A stretch of DNA of 64,000 nt from Lamprobacter modestohalophilus (GTDB lineage: Bacteria; Pseudomonadota; Gammaproteobacteria; Chromatiales; Chromatiaceae): NCBI RefSeq assembly GCF_016583905.1, contig NZ_NRRY01000003.1:186001-250000 (forward strand), in the 5' to 3' direction. The notes beneath the pieces were generated by a model that saw nothing but the letters and a program-made list of their open reading frames with translations, did not search any database and was not told where the DNA came from. A program made the translations under genes and the position numbers. Positions 44,359 to 53,671 of this stretch are shown piece by piece; positions within the stretch are counted from its first letter, which is position 1, and each line of letters opens with the position of its first letter.

Positions 44359-44722
44359 CGTGCTTATAGTGCGCTAGGCATCAGGTCTGGGTATCAGGTC
44401 TGGGCGCGGCCATGATCGCAGACTAGTGGAGTCTTGTTGGCGAGCGCTCAGGCGCGTCGCGGTGCAGGAGTCGAGCGATGCGGTAAACGTGAATCTCACG
44501 CGATTCATTGTCCGGTGTGGTGCCGCACCATGAGCGTTAGGGGAAACGCGATTGCAGTCTGTATCATCGACCCTGAAGTATCGCAGTATCGTTCCCCTTG
44601 CTGCCAGTACTCATGCCCTTGGCCGGCCATGAGTGTTATCGATGCCTTGTATCATCATCTTCGAGTGTGCCGACATGCGATGGTTTATCTCTAACGTACT
44701 TAGCGCGTCATCACCCCGGACG
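44359..44722. other. Divergent spacer with two kinds of short repeat
   Basis: Includes the second 55-bp repeat (44486-44540) and the start of the 40-bp unit (44705-44745) shared with 23448-23487. No gene is supported; the in-frame extension of the transglycosylase to 44633 has no signal-peptide logic. Confidence 0.45.
44486..44540. repeat. 55-bp structured repeat, copy 2
   Basis: Direct repeat of 42058-42112. Some of the differences fall in the GC-rich hairpin, where GGTGTGG pairs with CCGCACC in this copy, so pairing is kept. Confidence 0.75.
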
Positions 44723-45517
44723 ATGAAGCGCTTGTTTCACGGTAACCTGGTTCTAATCGTTGTCACCAGTCTTGTTCCGGGGCTTGCTACGGCCGATGTC
44801 GCGCAGGCGAAGGTGGCGTCTGAACCTGTTTCAGCGGAGTTGAAATCTCTCCCAAGACCGCCGAGCGGTCCCGTGCCGAGCCGAAAGGCCCTGAAGGCAT
44901 TGGTCGAGCAAACTGCAAAGCGCTATGGGGTCGAGATCGAGCTGGTTGATGCCCTGGTGGTTGCCGAGTCTGGCTATGATCCGCATGCAGTGTCTCCAGT
45001 GGGTGCTGTCGGGCTGATGCAAGTCATGCCGGAGACCGCAGCAGATTATGGTGTCAACTCGGTTGAGGCCCTGTTCGATCCTCAGACCAACGTCCGGACG
45101 GGGGTCCGCCATCTCAAGCGCCTGCTCGGTCAATTCGGCATCGGCAAGGCGGTGATGGCCTATAACGCAGGCGAGGGCGCGCTGAGCCGTCACAATGGCT
45201 TTGTGACCTATCCTGAGACCCAACGCTACACCCATCGCGTGCTGAGCAGCTACCTAAAGAAGAAGGGTGTTTCACCTTATTCGCTCGAGGCACGTGCGTT
45301 GACCGGTATCACGCTGACGCCATCCATGGCCACGGCGAGCGCGACAGCCGGGGGCAGGCGCACTGTGCGTCAAATCGATCCTTCACGCTTGCGCCTGCGC
45401 ATCCGGCCCACCCTGTCCAAGCGTGCGCTCGACCCCGGTTTGCACAGTAGTGGACCCAGCAGTCAGCCGATGTTTGAGCTGCAGCAGCCGAAGCCGCGCC
45501 TGAAACCGCGAAACTAA
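44723..45517 (+). CDS. Lytic transglycosylase, SLT family
   Basis: 264 residues from ATG 44723 with a signal peptide ([20 protein letters not shown]). The SLT domain shows [20 protein letters not shown] (catalytic Glu), [20 protein letters not shown], and [20 protein letters not shown]. It cleaves peptidoglycan to 1,6-anhydro products. The C-terminal 70 residues are basic and disordered. The start codon lies inside a 40-bp sequence that recurs at 23448-23487. The stop overlaps hoxF by 4 bp, tail to tail. Confidence 0.92.
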   Translation: MKRLFHGNLVLIVVTSLVPGLATADVAQAKVASEPVSAELKSLPRPPSGPVPSRKALKALVEQTAKRYGVEIELVDALVVAESGYDPHAVSPVGAVGLMQVMPETAADYGVNSVEALFDPQTNVRTGVRHLKRLLGQFGIGKAVMAYNAGEGALSRHNGFVTYPETQRYTHRVLSSYLKKKGVSPYSLEARALTGITLTPSMATASATAGGRRTVRQIDPSRLRLRIRPTLSKRALDPGLHSSGPSSQPMFELQQPKPRLKPRN

Positions 45518-47160
45518 TCGGTGGCGGCTGACGGGCCAGCAAGCTTCTCCTCATACTCATCGCGGAAGTAACGCAGTGTGCTCATCACGGGATTCGGCGC
45601 CGTCTGACCAAGACCGCAGAGGCTGGTGGCCTGCACCACCTCACAGAGTTCTTCCAGTAACGCCAAGTCCGCATGGGTCGCGTTTGACTTGGCGATCTTG
45701 TCCAGCAGCGCGTGCATCTGCTGGGTACCGGTGCGGCAGGGCACGCACTTGCCGCAAGATTCGTCCATGCAGAACTCCATGAAGAAGCGCGCGACATCGA
45801 CCATGCTCGAGGTCTCGTCCATCACGATCATGCCGCCCGAGCCCATCATGGTGCCGAGGGTCTTGAGGCTGTCGTAATCGACCGCGATGTCCAGGTGCTC
45901 AGCGGGCACGCAGCCACCCGAGGGGCCGCCGGTCTGCACCGCCTTGAAGGCCTTGCCGTCCGGGATGCCGCCGCCGATCTCGAACAGGATCTCGCGCAGG
46001 GTGATGCCCATATCCACTTCGATGAGGCCGCCGTTGACGATATTGCCCGCCAGCGCAAAAACCTTCGTGCCCTTGGATTTCTCGGTGCCGATGCCGGCGA
46101 ACCAGTCGCCTCCGTTAGTGACGATGGGTGCAATATTGGAGAGGGTCTCCACGTTGTTGATGAGCGTAGGATGGCCCCATAGCCCATATTCAGCCGGGTA
46201 TGGCGGGCGCGGGCGTGGATGGCCGCGTCCGCCCTCGACGGAGGCCATGAGCGCCGTCTCTTCACCGCAGACGAAGGCACCGGCTCCCAAGCGAATTTCG
46301 ATGTCGAAGTTGAACTGCGTCTCGCAGATATGATGGCCAAGAAAGCCTTGGCGCTTGGCCTTGCGGATGGCGGTCTTGAGCCGCTCCACCGCGAGCGGAT
46401 ATTCAGCGCGGATGTAGATGTAGCCCTTGTTGGCGCCGACCGCGTAGGCAGCGATAGCCATCCCCTCGAGCAAACGGTGGGGATCGGACTCGAGTACCGC
46501 CCGATCCATGAAGGCGCCTGGATCGCCCTCGTCCGCGTTGCAGATGACGTACTTCTGTGCGTCCGGCATCTTGGCTACTGTGGACCACTTGAGGCCTGTG
46601 GGGTAGCCGCCGCCGCCGCGCCCGCGCAGACCACTCGTGGTGACCTCTGCAACCACTTCGGCCGGGGTCATCTCCGTTAGCGCGCGTACCATGGCGGCGT
46701 AGCCGCCGACGGCGACATAACCCTTGAAGCTGTCAGGATCGACGATGCCGGAGTTCTGGCGCACAATCCAACGCTGGCGAGTGAAGAACGGCATATCACT
46801 AGGACACAGAAGGCGCTCCACCGGACCGGCGTTGGGCTTGCGTGCGTTGTCCATAATCTCGGTAGCGTCATCCTGTACGACGTTACGGTAGAGGGTGGAT
46901 TCGCGCAAGTCCGCCCCCGGCTCGGCCACTGCCACCATGGGCCCTACGGAGCAGAGCCCCATGCAACCGACGCCCTTAACTTTGCAGCGGTGCTCGCCCT
47001 CTGACGGCGATTCTGGAGCAGCGGCGTTGAGCGCGTCGATGACCCCAGGGGCGCCAGAGGAATAGCAGGCCGTGGCGACGCATACCCGCACCTCGCGGTC
47101 GGCGTCGCCCTGTTCGGCGCGATACGTCGCGGCAAGATCTTCTAAATCATCGATATTCAT
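45514..47160 (-). CDS. hoxF: NAD(P)H-binding diaphorase subunit HoxF
   Basis: 548 residues. The N-terminal thioredoxin-like [2Fe-2S] part has [14 protein letters not shown] and [12 protein letters not shown]. The FMN/NAD domain has [31 protein letters not shown] and [14 protein letters not shown]. The 4Fe-4S ligands are in [17 protein letters not shown] and the distal Cys in [13 protein letters not shown]. It closely follows HoxF of bidirectional NAD-reducing hydrogenases; the FdsB/NuoF types are the alternatives. Its start overlaps hoxE. No hoxU, hoxY or hoxH follows, so the diaphorase pair stands alone here. Confidence 0.88.
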   Translation of the reverse strand: MNIDDLEDLAATYRAEQGDADREVRVCVATACYSSGAPGVIDALNAAAPESPSEGEHRCKVKGVGCMGLCSVGPMVAVAEPGADLRESTLYRNVVQDDATEIMDNARKPNAGPVERLLCPSDMPFFTRQRWIVRQNSGIVDPDSFKGYVAVGGYAAMVRALTEMTPAEVVAEVTTSGLRGRGGGGYPTGLKWSTVAKMPDAQKYVICNADEGDPGAFMDRAVLESDPHRLLEGMAIAAYAVGANKGYIYIRAEYPLAVERLKTAIRKAKRQGFLGHHICETQFNFDIEIRLGAGAFVCGEETALMASVEGGRGHPRPRPPYPAEYGLWGHPTLINNVETLSNIAPIVTNGGDWFAGIGTEKSKGTKVFALAGNIVNGGLIEVDMGITLREILFEIGGGIPDGKAFKAVQTGGPSGGCVPAEHLDIAVDYDSLKTLGTMMGSGGMIVMDETSSMVDVARFFMEFCMDESCGKCVPCRTGTQQMHALLDKIAKSNATHADLALLEELCEVVQATSLCGLGQTAPNPVMSTLRYFRDEYEEKLAGPSAATD

Positions 47161-47651
47161 TCGGCGATCTCCTGTTGTAGCCGATCACAGAAGGCGTCGG
47201 TACCGAGCTTGCCGACGACGTTGCCATCCAAGACTACTGCAGGCGCCAGACCGCAGGCGCCAACGCAGCGTGCGGTCATCACCGAGAGCGATTTGTCCTC
47301 GGTGGTCTCGCCGGGGTTGACCCCAAAGCGCTGCTCAATGCCCTCAACCAGTGCTCCGGCCCCTTTGATGTAGCAGGCAGTGCCGGTACAGACCACGCAG
47401 GTGTGGCGGCCCTGTGGCTTGAGCATGAACAGGTGGTAGAAGGTGGCAACCCCGTAGACCTTGCTCCGCGGCAGATCGAGCGAGTCGGCGACGAAGGTCA
47501 TGGCATCGGTGTCGAGAAACCCAAAGGCGTCCTGGACGCTGTGTAGGGCTTCAATCAAGGCGTGCTCGGCATAGCCGTTGCGCCGCATCGTGGCGTTGAC
47601 CAGCTTCCAGCGCTTGTCGGCGCTGGGCAAGTCGGGTCGTTGTCTTTGCAT
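47157..47651 (-). CDS. hoxE: Diaphorase [2Fe-2S] subunit HoxE
   Basis: 164 residues from the ATG at 47651. [20 protein letters not shown] is HoxE-like, followed by [20 protein letters not shown] and the [2Fe-2S] ligands in [14 protein letters not shown] and [11 protein letters not shown]. It is a NuoE homologue that bridges HoxF to other partners. The stop overlaps the hoxF start (ATGA-type), so they form one operon. Confidence 0.88.
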   Translation of the reverse strand: MQRQRPDLPSADKRWKLVNATMRRNGYAEHALIEALHSVQDAFGFLDTDAMTFVADSLDLPRSKVYGVATFYHLFMLKPQGRHTCVVCTGTACYIKGAGALVEGIEQRFGVNPGETTEDKSLSVMTARCVGACGLAPAVVLDGNVVGKLGTDAFCDRLQQEIAE

Positions 47652-47727
47652 GGTGTGGCCCCTGCGTTGAGTGCCTGCGGGTACATTGCGGCGGCGGATC
47701 GATCGCCAGATGCCATTAAATCGCGAC

Positions 47728-47744
47728 TTGGTGCTCAGCACCAA
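47728..47744. promoter_or_regulatory. Perfect palindrome in the hoxE-pssA divergent spacer
   Basis: TTGGTGCT and AGCACCAA flank a single C. It lies about 77 bp upstream of hoxE and 180 bp upstream of pssA and is a good operator candidate for one of them. The rest of 47652-47925 shows no gene. Confidence 0.45.
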
Positions 47745-47925
47745 ACGAAGAATCGATGATGGTGTCCAGAATGGTTGCTTCGACCTGTGCTGCGCCGCGG
47801 CGCCGGATAGGACGGAATGTGCCTCAACAGGGCGAGCGCTGGCGTCTATACTGACCCCGAGCCCGGTGTTACCGTTGGGCCTTTGCGCGAGCTTACACTC
47901 ATGGCCGACCCCGAGTCTGACCCCA

Positions 47926-48711
47926 ATGACCGATCCCAATGACCCGCCGAGCGCACCGCGTGCGGCCGAACGGCGCCGTGGTATCTATTTGCTACCGAAC
48001 CTGTTTACGACGGCCGCGCTGTTCGCCGGATTCTACGCGGTCCTGTCGGCGAATGCGGGCCAGTTTGAGGCCGCCGCCCTCGGCATCTTTGCCGCCATGG
48101 TGCTGGATGGCTTCGACGGTCGCATTGCGCGCATCACCCACACCCAAAGTGACTTTGGTGCCGAGTATGACAGCCTCTCGGACATGGTGGCGTTTGGTGT
48201 GGCGCCAGCGCTGGTTGCTTACGAATGGGCGCTCTCCGGTCTCGGTAAGCTCGGCTGGCTGGCGGCCTTTATCTATACCGCCGCGGCGGCATTGCGCTTG
48301 GCGCGATTCAACACGCAGGTCGGTATTGCCGACAAGCGTTGGTTCCAAGGGCTGCCGAGTCCATCGGCGGCGGCGATCATCGCCGGCGCGATCTGGATCG
48401 GCACCGACAATGGCATCAGCGGCGCGAGCGTCAGTCTGCTGATGGCAGCACTCACCGCCTTTTCCGGTCTGCTGATGGTGAGCAACTTTCGCTACCACAG
48501 CTTCAAGGTGCTCGATCTCCACGGCCGTGTGCCTTTCATGTTCATTGTGCTGCTGATGCTGGGCTTCGCACTGGTGGTGCTAGACCCGCCGGTGCTGTTG
48601 TTCTTGATGGCGTTCAGTTATGCGGTCTCTGGGCCAATCCTGACCCTGATCCAGCGGCGACAACGCCTGAGTGAGGGGCGGCGTCGACGCAAAGGCCTTG
48701 GCTCAGGTTGA
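47926..48711 (+). CDS. pssA: CDP-diacylglycerol--serine O-phosphatidyltransferase
   Basis: 261 residues from ATG 47926. The CDP-alcohol phosphotransferase motif is complete: DGFDGRIAR then GAEYDSLSD, with the spaced D-D-A-R-G-D-D residues. About six to eight membrane segments follow. It makes phosphatidylserine, the precursor of phosphatidylethanolamine. The C-terminus is basic. Confidence 0.92.
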   Translation: MTDPNDPPSAPRAAERRRGIYLLPNLFTTAALFAGFYAVLSANAGQFEAAALGIFAAMVLDGFDGRIARITHTQSDFGAEYDSLSDMVAFGVAPALVAYEWALSGLGKLGWLAAFIYTAAAALRLARFNTQVGIADKRWFQGLPSPSAAAIIAGAIWIGTDNGISGASVSLLMAALTAFSGLLMVSNFRYHSFKVLDLHGRVPFMFIVLLMLGFALVVLDPPVLLFLMAFSYAVSGPILTLIQRRQRLSEGRRRRKGLGSG

Positions 48712-48738
48712 AGCACCGCTCGCGCCTGCGCCTAAGGC

Positions 48739-48792
48739 TATAATCCTCGAATCCGGTCGCGGCCGGGTGCCACCTAAAAAGAACGGAGGAGA
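48739..48792 (+). promoter_or_regulatory. -10 box and ribosome site of the CBS gene
   Basis: TATAAT (48739-48744) is a perfect -10 element but has no clear -35 at the right distance. ACGGAGGAGA (about 48781-48790) is a strong Shine-Dalgarno before the ATG at 48801. Confidence 0.45.
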
Positions 48793-48800
48793 GTAGAACG

Positions 48801-49268
48801 ATGAAAGTGCGCGATGTGATGAGTGGGGCGGTACGGTCAGTCAAGCCCGATACCAAGATCGTTGAGGTCGCATCACTGATGTGCCTCTTTCGGTTCCATG
48901 GTGTGCCCGTGGTGAACGATGAAAACCGGTTGGTCGGGATCATTGCCGAGAAAGATATGCTGCACAGCCTCTTCCCGACCGTGGAAAGCCTGATGACCGA
49001 AGGGATGCACTCGGTGGATATGGATCGTCAGATGGGCCGCTACGGGGAGATCTTAGAGAAAACGGTCGACGAGCTGATGACCAAAAACCCGATCTCGGTC
49101 GATCCCGACATGCACGTGCTGCGTGCGGCGACGATCATGGTCAAGAATAAGTTTCGGCGCATTCCAGTGGCCGAGAAGGACGGAACGCTCATCGGCATGC
49201 TGAGTTTGGGGGATGTCCATAAAGCGATCTTCCATGCCAACATGACGGGCGCGTTGAAGGCTTCGTAA
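48801..49268 (+). CDS. Two-CBS-domain protein
   Basis: 155 residues consisting of a CBS pair: VRDVMSGAVRSVKPDTKIVE through GIIAEKDMLHS, and VDELMTKNPISVDPDMHVLR through IGMLSLGDVHKAIF. Such proteins bind adenine nucleotides and act as energy sensors. No fused enzyme domain is present and the target is unknown. Confidence 0.85.
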   Translation: MKVRDVMSGAVRSVKPDTKIVEVASLMCLFRFHGVPVVNDENRLVGIIAEKDMLHSLFPTVESLMTEGMHSVDMDRQMGRYGEILEKTVDELMTKNPISVDPDMHVLRAATIMVKNKFRRIPVAEKDGTLIGMLSLGDVHKAIFHANMTGALKAS

Positions 49269-49443
49269 GCCTTTGCTTGGCATTGTTTATGCTCTCTGGG
49301 CCGCACTCCTGCGGCTCAGGATGCCCCCGCTCGTAGATGGTGTTGATCGTTCCAACACAGGATTTTCCGGCCTGTGTCCACCTGTGCCCGAGAGCGCTCG
49401 GGCCGCTGATCAGCGCCGCCTGACCGCCGACCCGAACGTCTGG

Positions 49444-49626
49444 CTACTTGACCAGAATCAGCTTGTCATTGCGAGTCAGCAGTAGGGTGTAGCTTGCGTC
49501 GCCATGCTCGATGACGACCCGACGGCTGCCTTGCAATAGTTGCTCGCTGTGCAGACGACGTTCTTGTGCCGACGAGGCGCCGGTGGCGATCTTGTCGGAG
49601 GATTGAGGATGCATGCGTGGGCTCAT
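49444..49626 (-). CDS. hemP: Hemin uptake protein HemP
   Basis: 60 residues from ATG 49626. The C-terminal half has the HemP signature: SEQLLQGSRRVVIEHGDASY then LLLTRNDKLILVK. It is usually iron-regulated with haem receptors. The upstream AATGC-N9-GCATT (about 49735-49754) might be a Fur-like site, but the match is weak. No haem receptor gene is adjacent. Confidence 0.85.
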   Translation of the reverse strand: MSPRMHPQSSDKIATGASSAQERRLHSEQLLQGSRRVVIEHGDASYTLLLTRNDKLILVK

Positions 49627-49781
49627 GATCACCTCTGGTGGTGGATGCGCTGGGAGTGAAATGGCTCGCCGAGGGTTGCTTGGCAATCTCTACACTGCTG
49701 ATGCTAGCGAGCTTGCTACGCTTTTGCAATACAAATGCGAGTGACTAGCATTACGAATATTCCTGAGCCGGAGGCGACGCC

Positions 49782-50549
49782 TTGAAGACCTTGACCTTGA
49801 TCGGGATTGGACCCGGTGGGCCTGAATACCTGACCCTACAGGCTATCGAGGCCATGCGTCGCGTGGATGTCTTTTTCATGCTCGAGAAAGAGGGGCGCGG
49901 CAAGGAAGAGCTGTTGGAGATTCGGCGCCGCATCATGGATCGCTACCTCGAGCCCGGCCGCTACCGGGTCGTCACCGCAAGCAGCCCGCCGCGGAGCACG
50001 GCTGAGGGGTATCGGCAGGGTGTCGCCGCCTGGCATGCCGAGAAGCGCGCGCTCTTCGTCGAGTTCTTCGAGCGGGAGCTCGCAGAGGGCCAGTGCGGCG
50101 CCTTTCTGATTTGGGGTGACCCGGCGCTCTATGATCAAACGGTGAGCCTGATCAGCGCCATCGACGCCGCGGCTCCGGATCGCTATGCGCTCGAGGTGAT
50201 TCCAGGCATCACCGCCGTACAGGCGCTGACTGCCCAGCATCGCATTCCCCTCAACCGCGTTGGTGAGGCGATCAACATCACCACGGGTCGGCAGATGGCG
50301 CAGTGCGATCCGAGCGGCGTGAACAATGCCTTCGTGATGCTCGATGGTGAGGAGACGTTTCAACGCTTTACCGGCCAGAACATGGACATCTACTGGGGCG
50401 CCTATCTTGGCACCGATGACGAGCTGCTCATCGCGGGTGACCTGGATGCGGTACTTGGTGAGCTGCTGCAGACCAGGCGCCGTGCGCGTGAGCGCAAGGG
50501 CTGGATCATGGATACCTATCTGCTAAGCCGCCGTCTACGCGACGACTGA
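49782..50549 (+). CDS. cobF: Precorrin-6A synthase (deacetylating), CobF
   Basis: 255 residues. LTLIGIGPGGPEYLTLQAIE is the methyltransferase glycine loop; CGAFLIWGDPALYDQTVSLI and the LEVIPGITAVQALTAQHRIP motif follow, as in CobF. It methylates C1 of precorrin-5 with loss of acetate, a step found only in the aerobic cobalamin route. It is divergent from hemP and convergent with cobM. Confidence 0.93.
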   Translation: MKTLTLIGIGPGGPEYLTLQAIEAMRRVDVFFMLEKEGRGKEELLEIRRRIMDRYLEPGRYRVVTASSPPRSTAEGYRQGVAAWHAEKRALFVEFFERELAEGQCGAFLIWGDPALYDQTVSLISAIDAAAPDRYALEVIPGITAVQALTAQHRIPLNRVGEAINITTGRQMAQCDPSGVNNAFVMLDGEETFQRFTGQNMDIYWGAYLGTDDELLIAGDLDAVLGELLQTRRRARERKGWIMDTYLLSRRLRDD

Positions 50550-50713
50550 TCGGCCGAGCGCAAGGGCTGTCGACATCGGCGAGCGGTGATAGCCGCGCAC
50601 CTGTTCGTCGAGTATGACCGTCTGCTCCTGTGCGGGAACCATGGTGGCTGACGGACAGGCTGTCAGGAAATTCGTATCGGTGCGCCAGTACGCCAAATCG
50701 AATGCTATGGAGC

Positions 50714-50736
50714 GGGCTGCTGCTGATCGGCAGCCC
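50714..50736. terminator. Hairpin between convergent cobF and cobM
   Basis: GGGCTGC and GCAGCCC form a 7-bp stem just beyond the cobM stop. There is no clear T run on either side. Confidence 0.4.
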
Positions 50737-50744
50737 TGCTTCAG

Positions 50745-51530
50745 TCAATCGCTGCTTGTCTGCGCCGGACGAAACCGGCGCGGGAAGTTGGCGTCGTAGA
50801 GTTTCGAGGTCTTGGCCTCGGTCAACGCGCGTGCTCCCAAGGCTGGGCTCGCCAGGATCATCGCCTGACGCTCGATGCCGGCCGCTTGGCAGCGCGTGGC
50901 GATGTCGACCAAGGTGCCGCGCAAGACCTGTTCCTCGCCCGGCCAGGTCGCCTTGTAGACGACGACGATCGGTGCCGATTCAGCCCAGCCGGCGCCGATG
51001 AGGGTCTCGGCGACATGCGCGATGCGATCGATCGCCAGGAAGATACAGAGGCTGCATCGATGCGCGGCCAGTGACGCCAGGGATTCGGTCTCCGGCATCT
51101 TGGTGCGTCCGGCCAGGCGGGTGAAGATGACGCTCTGGGTCACCTCCGGTAGTGTCAGACATTCACCAGCCGCCGCCGCCGAGGCCATGGCTGAGGAGAC
51201 GCCGGGGACGATGCCGATCGGGATCTGGGCGCGATCCAGCGGACGCGCGAGCTCGGCGAGTGCGCCGTAGAGGGTTGGATCACCGGTCTGCAGCCGGACC
51301 ACGGTCTGATGCCGGGCTGCGCGCTCGAGCAGCCAGTCGGTGACCTGCTCGAGATCCATCGACTTGGAATCGGCGATCTCGCAGTCGGCCGAGGCCCACT
51401 GCAAGGCGGTCTCGGCGACCAGCGAGCCGGCATAAAGGATGGCGCCAGCCTCAGCCAAGAGCCGCGTGCCACGCACGGTGATCAGATCCGGCGCGCCTGG
51501 GCCGGCACCGACGAACCAGACCTTACCCAT
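50745..51530 (-). CDS. cobM: Precorrin-4 C11-methyltransferase
   Basis: 261 residues. KVWFVGAGPGAPDLITVRGT, YAGSLVAETALQWA, VRLQTGDPTLYGALAEL and GIVPGVSSAMASAAAAG are typical of CobM/CbiF. It acts on precorrin-4 before CobF. Confidence 0.94.
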   Translation of the reverse strand: MGKVWFVGAGPGAPDLITVRGTRLLAEAGAILYAGSLVAETALQWASADCEIADSKSMDLEQVTDWLLERAARHQTVVRLQTGDPTLYGALAELARPLDRAQIPIGIVPGVSSAMASAAAAGECLTLPEVTQSVIFTRLAGRTKMPETESLASLAAHRCSLCIFLAIDRIAHVAETLIGAGWAESAPIVVVYKATWPGEEQVLRGTLVDIATRCQAAGIERQAMILASPALGARALTEAKTSKLYDANFPRRFRPAQTSSD

Positions 51531-51942
51531 GCGGGTTTCCCCCTTGAGGTAGGGCTGGGCATAACCTGGACTGTACGGGTGTGCTCAACGAGGAGAGTAT
51601 CCTGTGGGCGCAGTAGATGAAGATCCAGGCGCCGTTGGAGCCTCTACTCAACGAGGAGAGCGTCTTGTAACCGTTCTTGGAGCGGGTGAGCGTGATCGAG
51701 GGAATGAGCGTCATGAGGTAAGGAAACCAACAGCAAGTTTGAGCCACGGCTGCTTTGAGCCAAAGATGAACAAGCGATCGATACAGATGATCGATACAGC
51801 GCGCAGAAGAGAGGCGCAGGATCTCGCAGCGCAGTTTCAGCTGATCGTCGGATCGGATCAACCGATAAACCGCCGAGCCATGGGATTCTGAGTGAGCGGT
51901 CCATCAGCCTGTCAAAGATGCTCATCCTGAAGGCCATCATCA
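51531..51942. other. cobM-cobZ spacer without a recognised gene
   Basis: 412 bp. A 14-bp direct repeat CTCAACGAGGAGAG occurs at 51584 and 51647. No B12 riboswitch box or clear coding region was seen; an antisense frame (51644-51943) has no family resemblance. Confidence 0.4.
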
Positions 51943-53667
51943 ATGCCGCAGCCTGATGTGCTCGTCGTCGGCGGCGGTGCCGCAGCGATTTGTGCCGCGA
52001 TCACGGCGCGTCGCGCGGGTGCCTCGGTGCTGCTGCTCGAGCGCGCACCGGCAGGAGAGCGCGGTGGCAACAGCCGACATTCACGCAATTTCCGCTATGT
52101 ACATGAGGGGCCGTCACCGTTCTCGGCCGGCCCTTATCCTGAGACTGAGTTTCGCAGCGATCTCGCGCGGGTTACTGGCAGCGATCAAGACCCAGCGCTG
52201 TTGCGCCTGTTGATTGAGCGCTCGGCCGATCTGCCCGACTGGCTGCTTGGCGCCGGCGTGCAGTTGCAGCCGGTTGCAGGCGGTGGCCTGCCTCGCTCCC
52301 GCAAGACTGCCTTCCTGCTCGGCGGTGGCAAGACGATGCTCAATGCCCTTTACGCAACCGCTGCGCGGTTGGGCGTGGATATCTGCTACAGCGCCAACGT
52401 CGAGTCGCTTTTCCTCGACAGCGGCTCAGTGCAAGCGGTGCATTATCATCTTCAAAAACCGAATCAGGTTGCAGGACAGGTTGCAGGACAGGTTGCAGGA
52501 CAGGTTGCAGGACAGGTTGCAGGACAGGTTGCAGGACAGGTTGCAGGACAGGTTGCAGGACAGGTTGCAAGACAAGAAGCAAAACAGCATCCAAACAGTC
52601 GCTTTAAAAGTCAGTTGGAACAAGCGCAGCGGTTTCACCAATCGAGCCTCATCGGAGAGCAGGGTGGGCCTCGAGCGGCGGAGCAAGCTGCAGCGCAAGC
52701 AGGTGTGAAAGGTACAGTGCAAGCAGGTACACAAGGTACAATGCAAGCAGGTACACAAGGTACAGTGCAAGCAGGTACGCAAAGTCCAGCGCACTGGGCA
52801 GCGCTGAGCAGCTGGCAAGGAGACCTGCGACCCCTGGAAGGCTCCGGCTCCCAAGAGCGGCAGCGCAACGAAAACCTTCAGATTGTCCATCCTGGGGCCA
52901 CCATCCTCTGCTCGGGCGGTGCGCAAGCCGATCGGGTGTGGCTGCGAACGCACTGCGGCGCCTGCGCCGATGGCTTCATCAACCGCGGTACTCCGTATGC
53001 GACCAGCATCGTGCTCTGCAGCCTGCTGGGCCAGGGCGTTGCGGCGGTGGGCGACCCAGCAACCGCCTATCTGGTCGCAGTCGATGCCCGCTCACCGGCC
53101 GATGACGGCGGCATCGTGACCCGGGTGCGCTCGATGCATGCCGGTATCGTTGTCGATCGCTATGGCGAGCGGTACTATGACGAACGCGCGGATACGGCCT
53201 CCACGCGCTACTCGGCCTGGGGCCAACGTCTTGCCAATTTCCCGGGGCAGATCGGCTATCTGATTCTCGACCGGCAGGGGCTGCAGGTCGAGGCGCCGTC
53301 GTTCTATCCACCGATCAGCGCTCCTCGCATTGGTGACCTAGCTCAACAGCTCGGTATCCCAGCGGCTGCGCTCGAGCAGACACTGGACACCTACAATGCC
53401 GCGGTGCGACCGCTCGAGCCACCCTTTTTCGCCTATCCGATGCGCCCTGGCATCACCTTCACCTATCACGGCGTCGCCGTTGATGCCTCGCTGCGCGTCT
53501 GTCATCAAGAACATGGCCCGATCGACAATCTGTTCGCGGCCGGGATGCTGATGGCGCCGAACCTGCTCAGTCGCGGCTATCTCTCCGGCCTGGCCCTGAT
53601 GATCGGGCTGGCGACTGGACGTGCGGCTGGGGAAGGCGCGGCACGTAGCGCCATCTGCGGTATATAG
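51943..53667 (+). CDS. cobZ: CobZ/TcuA-like FAD-dependent oxidoreductase with a repeat-rich insertion
   Basis: 574 residues. DVLVVGGGAAAICAAITARR is the FAD loop; GNSRHSRNFRYVHEG, FLLGGGKTMLNALYATAARL and the C-terminal GRAAGEGAAR match tricarballylate dehydrogenase/CobZ. In Rhodobacter capsulatus CobZ replaces CobG as the precorrin-3B synthase; the cob context favours that role. Residues about 172-310 are an alien insert: eight perfect and one variant 12-bp repeats (QVAG, 52465-52572) and three to four 24-bp repeats (QAGTQGTV, 52696-52788). Reading frame is kept throughout. The insert falls after VQAVHYH, a surface beta-hairpin position in the fold. Confidence 0.88.
   Translation: MPQPDVLVVGGGAAAICAAITARRAGASVLLLERAPAGERGGNSRHSRNFRYVHEGPSPFSAGPYPETEFRSDLARVTGSDQDPALLRLLIERSADLPDWLLGAGVQLQPVAGGGLPRSRKTAFLLGGGKTMLNALYATAARLGVDICYSANVESLFLDSGSVQAVHYHLQKPNQVAGQVAGQVAGQVAGQVAGQVAGQVAGQVAGQVARQEAKQHPNSRFKSQLEQAQRFHQSSLIGEQGGPRAAEQAAAQAGVKGTVQAGTQGTMQAGTQGTVQAGTQSPAHWAALSSWQGDLRPLEGSGSQERQRNENLQIVHPGATILCSGGAQADRVWLRTHCGACADGFINRGTPYATSIVLCSLLGQGVAAVGDPATAYLVAVDARSPADDGGIVTRVRSMHAGIVVDRYGERYYDERADTASTRYSAWGQRLANFPGQIGYLILDRQGLQVEAPSFYPPISAPRIGDLAQQLGIPAAALEQTLDTYNAAVRPLEPPFFAYPMRPGITFTYHGVAVDASLRVCHQEHGPIDNLFAAGMLMAPNLLSRGYLSGLALMIGLATGRAAGEGAARSAICGI
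52465..52572 (+). repeat. 12-bp minisatellite inside cobZ
   Basis: Unit CAGGTTGCAGGA repeated eight times exactly plus one variant, all in frame as Gln-Val-Ala-Gly. Confidence 0.95.
52696..52788 (+). repeat. 24-bp minisatellite inside cobZ
   Basis: Nearly four units beginning CAAGCAGGTACACAAGGTAC, in frame; the first and last are diverged. Confidence 0.9.
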
Positions 53668-53671
53668 GTGG

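Noticed and set aside
45514-47651. Assignment as NAD-dependent formate dehydrogenase FdsB/FdsG or as NuoF/NuoE
   Set aside because: Length, N-terminal 2Fe-2S domain of HoxF and the DKRWKL-type HoxE start fit Hox proteins better, and no fdsA or nuo genes are adjacent; kept as an alternative.
52465-52572. Regular repeats that at first sight resemble a CRISPR array
   Set aside because: The units are contiguous 12-mers with no spacers, lie inside an open coding frame and keep frame; they are a minisatellite.
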